This document shows, in pieces, positions 56,405 through 64,000 of a stretch of 64,000 bases of DNA. Below the pieces are notes generated by a model. That model ran no database searches, was not told where the DNA came from, and was given only the letters and a program-made list of their open reading frames with translations. Position numbers and translations under genes: made by a program. This stretch comes from Canna indica (taxonomy: Eukaryota; Streptophyta; Magnoliopsida; Zingiberales; Cannaceae): positions 52,902,501 to 52,966,500 of the forward strand of contig CP136891.1 in assembly GCA_034359265.1 (NCBI GenBank), read 5' to 3'. Positions within the stretch are counted from its first letter, which is position 1, and each line of letters starts with the position of its first letter.

Positions 56405-57534
56405 ATTATTCCAGTAGTGGAATGAACAAACGAGCAGAAAAATACACAAGAAATCAGCCCTGCCCAGATTCGGTAAACCGACTGGTTGACTGAACGATGC
56501 CCAAAATGGGCAGAATGCCTTCGGTCGGTCGATCGATGGATCGACCGACAAGCGACCGGGCATTGGCAACAGGCAAAAATATGCCTGCTGATGAGCCTTG
56601 AGTGTTGGGGGTTATAAATACTCATCCCAAACTCATTTCTAAGGTGTTGTTGATGCATCTAAGCTTCCATTGAGCCATCTTTGATCATCTCTAAAGCTTT
56701 TCTTGAGCCATCTCTTTGCAAACCCTAGTTTCTATGATAAAACCTTGATATAGCCTTTGAACCTTCAAGATTCATCTTCTTAAGGCATCAAGAGGACTAG
56801 GGAGTTTCTTTTGGAGCCAAGTATTTATTGTTTGATTTATTGCTCCATTAGTTGTTGTATTTTATTGTTTATTTCATTGTATTTGAGTTTGCGTTAGACG
56901 TAGAGTGTAGGTCTTGAAATTGGGTGGTAGCCTTGGTGTTTGAGGTTTAAATCCACCGGTGTAAACTTAGTTTACTAGGATTAGTATTTTGTCCTTTAGG
57001 TTTGAGGTGGGAGAGTGCTCTCGGTAGGAAGGCGGAGACTTTCGGGTGTGGAAGTGCCTTTGGTGTGAGAGTGGAGGCTCTCCGGTGAAAACATCATCGT
57101 TGTAAATGAAACATTTAATCTAGTAAAGTTTAGTTTAGAAATCCTAAGTGGGTTGCTTAGGTAGTGGAGTAGGCATTGGGGCTGAACCACTATAAATCAA
57201 AGTGTTAGCATTGTTTCCTTTGCGTATTGAATTACTAATTGTTTATCTTGCTTCCGCTTGCTACATAACTTGTGAATTGCCTAAGTAGTTTAAGAAATGT
57301 ATAAAACCGGAATCAGGTAAAAAGATTAGTAAACAGACTATTCACCTCCCCTCTAGTGTAGGCCATTTCACCAATATTCTTAAGGATCAAAATCCAAATT
57401 TTGGGTTCTAGTACTAATTTGCAAAAACTAGAAATTTAAAATCTAATGGGTCAAATATGGATAGGTTAAATGCTTCCAAAAACTCATTAAATATGTGTCT
57501 TTAACTTGTTTCTACCTAAGGAACAATTACCGAG

Positions 57535-57984
57535 AATTTTGGTGTTAAGAAAATGTCTAAATCAGATAGCCCTCCAAGGAGTTCCCTAGACTTATAAAAT
57601 TTCTGTGTCATTTTTTGATTTTTCTGGTTTTCAAGTTTCGGTTTTTGAGGTATTATGCATCAAATAAAGGATATACATATAATCTAGACACTCTAGACCT
57701 AGACTGAAACTTCCCGATGAATCTCGAGCGTCGACGAGCATCCTTGTTGATTTCTACAATTTTGGTATTAAGAAAATATCTAAATCATATAGCCCTCCAA
57801 GGAGCTCCCTAGACTTATAAAATTTCTGTGTTGTTTTGTTATTTTTCTGGTTTTCAAGTTTTTGGGGTCCAGGTTTCAGTTTTTGACGTATTATGCATCA
57901 AATAGAGAATATACATATAATTTAGACACTCTAGACCTAGACTGAAACTTCCCGATGAATCTCGAGCATCGACGAGTGTCCTTC
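57535..57984. repeat. two tandem 223-bp units at the end of the LTR A fragment
   Basis: AATTTTGG(T/G) followed by TTAAGAAAAT begins at 57535 and 57758, and both units run through TTCCCGATGAATCTCGAGC. The second unit ends where the plus-strand LTR of element D begins. Other LTRs of the family have one copy. Confidence 0.8.
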
Positions 57985-58570
57985 CTGATTTGCTCGCGCT
58001 TGCTTCTCTGATCGACGATTTCTCTCCAGCGCTCATCTTCCCTCAACTCTGGCTTCGATTCGACCTCAATATCTTGTGGAGTTAGAGGCGTTGAAGGCTT
58101 GGAAAGGAGCTCTTAGTTGTGGTTTACTCTTTAGCTCTTTTCATTGTAATTTTACTTGTTATTTGAACTTGATTTTTCATTGTAAGCTTGGTAGGTGTGC
58201 TAGGTAAACACCTTAGGGTTTTTTTTGTAGAAGTGTGTTTTGCCTAGGTGAATAGATTTGAGGCATTTTCGAAGGGTTGAGAAGCGAGTCCTGGATTGTA
58301 TTCAAAGGAAAACACAAAGTCTATAAAGGATTTGGTTAGAAATCCTTGGTGTGGAGCCAAGGTAGTGGAGTAGGTGGTTGGCCGCACCTTGGTCTTTGCA
58401 TTGCTTGTCTGATTGTGCTTATTTGCTAATTATTACTCATCAAGCATCGTAATCTAGTAGAATGTTGACTTGGTTGCATTATGAATCAAATCAAAATGAA
58501 ATCGAATTTAACGTACTTCTAACCCAACACTATTCAACCCCTCCCTTCTAGGTTGGGTATTTATTTAACA
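57985..58570 (+). repeat. 3' part of the 5' LTR of element D
   Basis: From about 57985 the sequence is related to the reverse complement of LTR F, with TTCATTGTAATTTTACTTG and the like. It ends GTATTTATTTAACA beside the primer site. About 1 kb of the LTR start is missing. Confidence 0.75.
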
Positions 58571-58572
58571 TT

Positions 58573-58584
58573 TGGTATCAGAGT
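58573..58584 (+). promoter_or_regulatory. primer-binding site of element D
   Basis: TGGTATCAGAGT two bases after the LTR end; one mismatch to the usual TGGTATCAGAGC. Confidence 0.9.
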
Positions 58585-58627
58585 AAGGTTGTAGGATTAG
58601 ATTTAACCATCTACCCTACAATTTAGA

Positions 58628-60102
58628 ATGTCTAACAATATCCAACTAGCTCAAGGTTCCTCTACCCATACTCCACCATTATTTGATGGAAACAACTATG
58701 CCTATTGGAAAATTTGTATGAATAGCTTCCTTCAATCACTTGGCATGGATGTATAGAGAATGATCCAAGTAGAGTATAAGCAACCCACTAAGGACATGGA
58801 CGAATAGAGCCTAGAAGAAATTATATTCTTTAATGCAAATGCCAAGGCCATCAATGCACTATATTGTAGCCTATCCATTAATAAGTTTAATAGGATTTCT
58901 ACAGCCTATGAATTTTGGAATGTCCTAGAGACCACACATGACGGCACCTCACAAGTTAAGGAATCTAAGATAAATCTCCTCATGCATGATTACGGAATGT
59001 TTAAAATACTTTTGCATGAATCAATTGATGCCATGTATGCTAGATTTTAAAATATTACAAATGGCTTAGCTAACCTTAGTAGAGACATCAAGGAAGAAGA
59101 GAAGGTAAGGAAGCTCCTCCGTTCCCTTACGAAATCTTAGGAGCCAAAAGTAATTGCAATCATGGAAGCAAAGGACTTGGGGAGGTTGAAGCTCACCGAG
59201 CTCATTGGGTCTTTCATGACACATGAGACTCATATGAAGCAATACAAGGAGAAAGATGCCCTCAAAGTCAAGACCATTGCCTTAAAAACATCACACCCAT
59301 ATAAGAAAAAGGCAAAGGAGGATACACATGCTTCAATTGCAAGAAAACCGGGCACCTATGGAAGGATTGCCCACTCCTCAAGATGGCTTCTACCTCCAAC
59401 CCTCACAAGAAAGACAAATATAAGAAGAAGAAGAAGGCGATGATGACTTCTTGGGATGAAAGCGAGTCTTCGTCAAGTGAAGAAGACTCCAAAACTGAAA
59501 AGGCAAATCTTAGCCTCATGGCAAATGACAACGAGGTAAGATTTATTTTTGGCGAGCTTTCATTTACCCAAGAAGAACTAGAAAGTGAAGTTGATCAAAT
59601 GTATGATGAATTTAATGCTATTAGGAAAAAGTTTAAAGAGCTTAAATAGGAGAACAAATCTTTAGAGCTCGAAAGTGATAACTTGCTACTTTCATGCAAT
59701 GCATTAAGAACAGAAGTAGATAACCTTAAGGAAGAAAAGCATGCCTTAGTTGATGCTAAGAAAAACTTAGAAAATGAAAACAAAAAATTAGAGAATGAAA
59801 ACAAGTTTTTAAGTGATCAAGTAGAGCACTTGAATGGCATGCTAAACTTAAAAAAAGAACTTTGTATGCTAAATGAAAAAATGACAACCTTATAAAATAT
59901 CATGCCCAAGGTTGTACATGCAAGAAAGTCATCAAACAATCATACTCATGCACACTTCTATGCTCACACACATAGCACAAGAAAACTTAATGGAAGTTGT
60001 TTCTCATGTGGTATTTTTGGCCATATGGCTAGAGATTGTGCACTAAGGAGGAACACCCATGCTAGATTCACTTGGGTTCATAAGATGACTAACACTCAAT
60101 GA
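58628..60102 (+). pseudogene. gag of element D
   Basis: Starts MSNNIQLAQGSSTHTPPLFD and NNYAYWKICMNSFLQSLG. It then shows the full capsid region (ALYCSLSINKFNRISTAYEFWNVLE, DAMYARF, VRKLLRSLTKS) that is missing from the gag-only family. Stops interrupt at about 58755, 58807, 59048 and 59138. Then come a charged coiled-coil stretch (59383-59895) and a perfect knuckle CFSCGIFGHMARDC (59998-60039). Confidence 0.85.
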
Positions 60103-60148
60103 CCCAAGAAGATCTGGGTACCTAAAATTGTCTCTTCTCCTTTTGTAG

Positions 60149-60707
60149 ATGGAGAAACATCCTCAAGCAAGTAGAAGCACATGGATCTTGGATAGCGGTT
60201 GCTCAAAACACATGATGGGTGATATCAATCTCTTCGCAACCCTATCAAGCAAGGATGGAGGACATGTGACTTTTGGAGACAATGCCAAAGGTAAGATTAT
60301 TAAAATGTCTTGCTATAGGTATACTTCCCTACCCATGCATTAAAAATGTCTTGCTAGTTGATTGGTTAAAGCATAACTTGATTAGTATATCTCAGTTATG
60401 TGATAATGGTTATGTAGTTATTTTTGAAGCATCTAAATGCATCATTAGAAGTGCACCATTTAATGATATTGTATTTATTGGAAATAGGCAAGAAAATGTA
60501 TACACACTAGCTTTAAATGTAATGCCTAATCCTCATGTTAGATGTTTAGTTGTCATGGAAAATGATTCTTGGTTGTGGCATAGAAGGCTAGGACATGCTA
60601 GCATGAGCCTCATCCAAGAAATAACAAAAAGAAAGTTGGTTAAACATATACCTAAGATAAAATTTGAAAATGACAAACTTTGTGATGCATGTCAACATGG
60701 AAAATAA
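60149..60707 (+). pseudogene. protease and GAG-pre-integrase of element D
   Basis: STWILDSGCSKHMMGD holds the catalytic Asp. VTFGDNAKGKI follows, and a frameshift near 60300 moves the text into the overlapping frame with LVDWLKHNLISISQLCDNGY. The zinc-binding pre-integrase LWHRRLGHASMSLIQEI and CDACQHGK complete the HHCC set. The second frame stops at 60705. Confidence 0.85.
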
Positions 60708-61460
60708 GTTAAGTCCTCATTTCATAGCATTAATCAAGTTAGTACATCTAGAATATTAGAACTTGTGCATATGGATCTCTTTGGTCCTTGTGATGTGGAA
60801 AGTCTAGGTGGAAAATTATATTTTAATGTTTTGGTTGATGATTTCTCGAGATTTACATGAATTTTTTTCCTAGCTAAGAAAAATGAAACTTTTGATTTCT
60901 TCAAAAAGTTTGCTAGGAAAGTTATAAATGAAAAAGGAATTTCGATTTTGAAAATTAGAAGTGACAATGGAGGAGAATTTAGAAATGAAAAGTTTTCTGA
61001 ATTTTGTGACGAATTAGGTATTGAGCATACCTTTTCTTCCCCTAGAATCCCTCAACAAAATGGGGTGGTTGAGAGGAAGAATAGAATCTTGCAAGAAATA
61101 GCTAGGACCATGCTTTGTGAAAATAATTTGCCTAAGTACTTTTGGGACGAAGCCATAAATACTTCTTGTTATGTGCTTAATCATATTTTGTTAAGATCGA
61201 AAATCGAGAAGACACCTTTTGAGCTTTGGAATGATAGAATCCCAAGTGTGGAATATTTTTGAGTTTTTGGATGCAAATATTTCATCTTAAACACTAAGGA
61301 ACATCTAGGAAAATTTGACTCTAAATCCGATGAGAGTATTTTCCTAAGTTATTCTACTAGTTCTAAAGCTTATAGAATTTATAATCGTAGAACTATGATA
61401 GTTGAAGAATCTATGCATGTCACCTTTGATGAAACTAATGATTCTTCTAGAAATGTTAAG
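60708..61460 (+). pseudogene. integrase of element D
   Basis: HMDLFGP (about 60768), IRSDNGGEFRNEKF (about 60954) and SPRIPQQNGVVERKNRILQE (about 61040) supply the D, D and E of the catalytic triad. The downstream FDSKSDESIFLSYS and RTMIVEESMHVTFDE are typical copia text. An opal stop replaces a Trp at about 60857 and another lies at 61261. The longest open piece is 60948-61262. Confidence 0.85.
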
Positions 61461-61699
61461 ATTGTGAATGTAGGTGAGGAACTTGAGGAACTAACATTTC
61501 ATGACAAGGAGGTTGAAGATGAAAACAATGAGGAAACTCACCATGAAGAACCTTCACCCTCAACTCTACCTTAAGATGAAGAAGAGGAAGAGGAAGCTCT
61601 ACCACCTCTCCTCAAAGGGTACCGATTGATAAGAGATCATCCAATGGATCGAGTCATTGGAGAACCATAAACTGGAGTGGTAACGCATTGTAAACTTAA

Positions 61700-62275
61700 G
61701 AATATTTGTCAATATGTAGCATTCATATCTCAAGTAGAGCCAAAAAACATCATGGAAGCAATAGAAGATGAATTTTGGGTAATTTCCATGCAAGAGGAAC
61801 TAAATCAATTTGTTAGGAATGATGTTTGAGATTTAGTACCTAGACCTAGTGGACAAACTATAATTGGGACATAATGGGTGTTTAGAAATAAGATAGATGA
61901 AGGAGGTTTAGTTGTTAGAAAAAAAGCTAGGTTAGTGGCCCAAGGATATAATCAAGAGGAAGGAATAGACTATAATGAAACATATGCCCCCGTAGCTAGA
62001 TTAGAAGCAATTCACATGCTTTTAGCTTATGCAAGCTTTAAAGATTTTAAGCTTTTTCAAATGGATGTGAAAAGTGCATTTTTGAATGACCTTATTAATG
62101 AAGAGTTTACGTTGATCAACCCATCGATTTTGAAAGTTTTGAGTTTCCAAACCATATTATGCCTTGTAATGGGGCTTTGTGACTTATCGTTATTTGCCTT
62201 TTATAGGCTTACATTGATAGGAAGGAGTATAGTGATAGATGATACTCGATTTTATTGATGAAACTAATTAATAGC
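61700..62275 (+). pseudogene. reverse transcriptase start of element D, core deleted
   Basis: MQEELNQFVRNDV, WVFRNKIDEGGLVVRKKARL, VAQGYNQEEGIDYNETYAPV and FQMDVKSAFLNDLINEE are standard. A frameshift follows near 62105, and the text then jumps to sequence from the end of the element. The YVDD and RNase H parts are absent. The 126-residue open piece 61878-62258 ends in frame-shifted nonsense. Confidence 0.85.
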
Positions 62276-62474
62276 ACCTTAGTTATTGCCCTTTTTGATT
62301 GATGTCAAAAGGGGGAGAAAAAGCAAGGTCACATGTGTTTTATGATGCATATAGATAGGGGGAGTTATAAGCATGATATGCATATTGATAGGAGGAACAT
62401 ATGTCAAGTTGAAAAATAGGTTATGTATGGCTTAACTCAAACTCACAAATGATACTTAGAGTACTTAGAGTTTT

Positions 62475-64000
62475 TGTTATGCTCCAAACTCAGGGTCACG
62501 TGACCGGCCAGGGTATATGTGTCTATACCCCGCAACCTAACTCATGAACATGCCAACTCATAAAAGATAGCGAAAGAAATAACAGTTTTTATTATAAAAA
62601 AGAAACCAAATAGACTTCATTTAAATAATAAAGTTTTAATATAAAAAATTCAAGCGCAGAAACAAACGAATCAAAACTGAAATGAAAGACATGAATGTCC
62701 CCAAGCGACTACAACTCAAATCACCAACACGGGTGTATGACAAACTGCCAAAAACTCGACTATGACCCCTAACTAGGATTGCTATGAGATCAATGCGGCT
62801 CCTCTGCCCTCCAGCCAAGCCAAGTGCTCTAGCCCACCTCACCGGTCAGGATTTGCATAAAACAAAACAAAACGGCAACGGGTGAGTTCAAAAGAACTCA
62901 GTGAGCGGTTGTACCAACCCCCACGAGAAACCAAACACAAATATATAGCATAAAGCAAAACACCTGACTCAAGCAGGAAAGGTCACAAGGGAGTGACTAG
63001 CTAACAGGCAATATGGCCACCACATGCCCGAAGGCATCCAACACCCTAACGGTGAAGTACAACAGGCCTAAGCCTACCATGCCCAAAGGCAACATGACAT
63101 ACACAAGGGTTACTAGGATAATCGAGATTGACCCGTCCAAACTTGCCCCTTTAAGATATCACAGGAATAGTCGGGATTTATCCTGTCCGAACTTACCCCT
63201 TTAAGATATAACAAGAATAATCGGGATTTGCTTGTCCGAAGTTATTCCTTAAAAAAACTCGGGAACAATTGAGATTTTCCCGTCCGAACTTGTTCCATGA
63301 GAAAACACGGGAACAATCTGGATTTGCCCATCCGAACTTGTTCCAAAATGATAACGTAGAAATAATCGGGATTCGCCCATCCGAACTTATTCCTTTAAAT
63401 ATAGAATCTTGGGAACAATAGGGATTTGCCCGTTCGAACTTGTTCCATAGGTTGGGAATTAGCCATCCAACCTTCTGGGCCTAGCCCGCAATCCAACTTC
63501 TAACCGAGCCTCTCCGCCATTCAATAAGATATGGCACAACATGACCTAAGTCAAGTGTCTCGTACGATGTCTTAGGGATCTCTCTATTGGGAAAACTCCA
63601 CAACGCCCAATGCTCGATCCCAACTCCTAGACCTATAATGTCATAAACCCGTGAGGTTTTATTTCATGCATAACATTTATTTGTTGGTTCATAACAGATT
63701 ATGCTTCCCCTTGCATTTTTATATACAATTAAAATTTATCATCACCAAAATTAGGGTTTTGTTTTAGGATTTTATTCTCAGTTTACTTTTGAGCCCCAAA
63801 CTAGTGTATCTAATCCGAATCTGGTTTCTAGAGTGTGTCATATATTTCCAAACTATGTTTTCTGGTCAAAACTATAGGTTACATGACTATATTCAGTAAA
63901 CTATGCACATCATAAACACGATTTCAAAATCAGTCCTGATTCATCAACTCAGCATGAAGTTTTCAGCATAATTGAGTTTCAGCACATTAAGGAATAAAAT
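62475..64000 (-). repeat. LTR of a second Tekay-like element (minus strand), runs off the window
   Basis: The reverse complement matches 5400-7065, including the GGCCGGTCACGTGACC end region, the hairpin-unit array and the segment duplicated at 5665-6060. Its outer end is probably TGTTATGCTCC at 62475. Internal sequence, if any, would lie to the right, so it is either a 3' LTR or a solo LTR. The copies differ by many substitutions. Confidence 0.85.
63108..63452 (-). repeat. hairpin-unit array of the second Tekay LTR
   Basis: Seven or so units of about 49 bp in reverse orientation, with arms such as GGAACAA/TTGTTCC and GGAATAA/TTATTCT. They correspond to the array at 6078-6405 but carry their own arm variants. 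Confidence 0.75.

Larger units (their letters stand above)
43083..56419 (+). mobile_element. CACTA-2: second En/Spm-type transposon, carrying nested insertions
   Basis: The left end is CACTACTAGAAATAGG and the right end complements CACTACTGGAATAATAGG. The target duplication GAA lies at 43080-43082 and 56420-56422. It shares subterminal CAGCAACGGC repeats, a hairpin, TNPD and TNPA-like genes with CACTA-1 in the same order. It is split by element C (44139-51677) and a Mutator-like element (53659-54840). Without these it is about 4.6 kb. Confidence 0.95.
42420..57375 (+). repeat. solo LTR E (plus strand), split by CACTA-2
   Basis: It starts TGTTGGCCTAAGGTTTTC at 42420 and resumes after CACTA-2 at 56423, ending CCATTTCACCAAT. 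Joined length is about 1.6 kb, equal to the other LTRs. The flanks ATCCT (42415-42419) and ATTCT (57376-57380) look like a target duplication with one change. The host LTR (element A) reads through as AAAATCCTTAAGGATC once it is removed. The end may be off by one or two bases. Confidence 0.8.
28050..57984 (-). repeat. 5' LTR of element A, split into four pieces by nested insertions
   Basis: Pieces are 28050-28475, 33442-33617, 41887-42419 and about 57381-57984. Joined, they total about 1.75 kb and follow the same order as the intact LTRs of B and C. Interruptions are CACTA-1, element B and solo LTR E. The LTR starts TGTAAGTTGAATGAC beside the primer site. Its far end is lost at about 57984, where a plus-strand LTR fragment of another element begins. 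Confidence 0.8.
57985..62474 (+). mobile_element. element D: SIRE-type copia retrotransposon, truncated and internally deleted
   Basis: A 5' LTR fragment (57985-58570), methionine-tRNA primer site, gag, protease, integrase, partial RT and several polypurine tracts follow in plus orientation. Most of the RT palm and the RNase H are deleted and there is no 3' LTR. The repeated purine tracts (62305-62318, 62357-62364) support a Sirevirus. At the right it meets the minus-strand Tekay LTR. Confidence 0.85.

Overview
The window looks like a repeat-rich stretch of a flowering-plant nuclear genome. It has one convincing host gene, many nested LTR retrotransposons and several DNA transposons. Evidence for a plant is a Tekay-type chromodomain Ty3/gypsy element, Maximus/SIRE-type Ty1/copia elements, CACTA transposons with plant-type TNPD and TNPA-like genes, and a plant-style membrane J-domain protein with a DUF1977 tail. 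A monocot seems likely from the general feel of the J-protein and repeats, but the species cannot be named from sequence alone.

Layout. 1-7079: decayed pol and 3' LTR of a Tekay element (+), whose LTR carries an array of covarying hairpins. 7080-10067: non-genic sequence with a GA microsatellite and coding-like scraps. 10414-11520: intact DnaJ/DUF1977 gene (+). 11521-20562: introns or intergenic sequence with an inverted duplication and three TIR elements, one of them with a provable empty site. 20595-25867: degenerate SIRE-type copia element (-), cut off inside the RT/RNase H end.

25868-57984 is essentially one retrotransposon (A, minus strand, gag only) whose single 5' LTR is split into four pieces over 30 kb. 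The LTR pieces are separated by CACTA-1 (28476-33438), by gag-only element B (33618-41881, itself holding solo LTR F at 39926-41487), and by solo LTR E (42420-57375, plus strand). E is split by CACTA-2 (43083-56419). CACTA-2 is in turn split by gag-only element C (44139-51677) and a Mutator-like element (53659-54840). Target-site duplications can be read for most of these insertions (caa, gacta, gaa, catcc, ttaaataaa), so the nesting order is well supported.

57985-62474: a SIRE-type copia element (+) with truncated 5' LTR, broken gag/pol and deleted RT core. 62475-64000: LTR of a second Tekay copy on the minus strand, running off the window.

How the parts relate. A, B and C form a family that kept LTRs, primer-binding site, polypurine tract and a shortened gag but has no pol. 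It presumably depended on enzymes from full SIRE elements such as the two degenerate ones here. CACTA-1 and CACTA-2 are complementary deletion derivatives: one keeps a complete TNPA-like gene but lost the TNPD core, the other keeps much of the TNPD core but lost the front of TNPA. Both carry the same long imperfect hairpin just upstream of the transposase start, with matched changes in the two arms. That hairpin and the LTR hairpin array are the most interesting unexplained signals.
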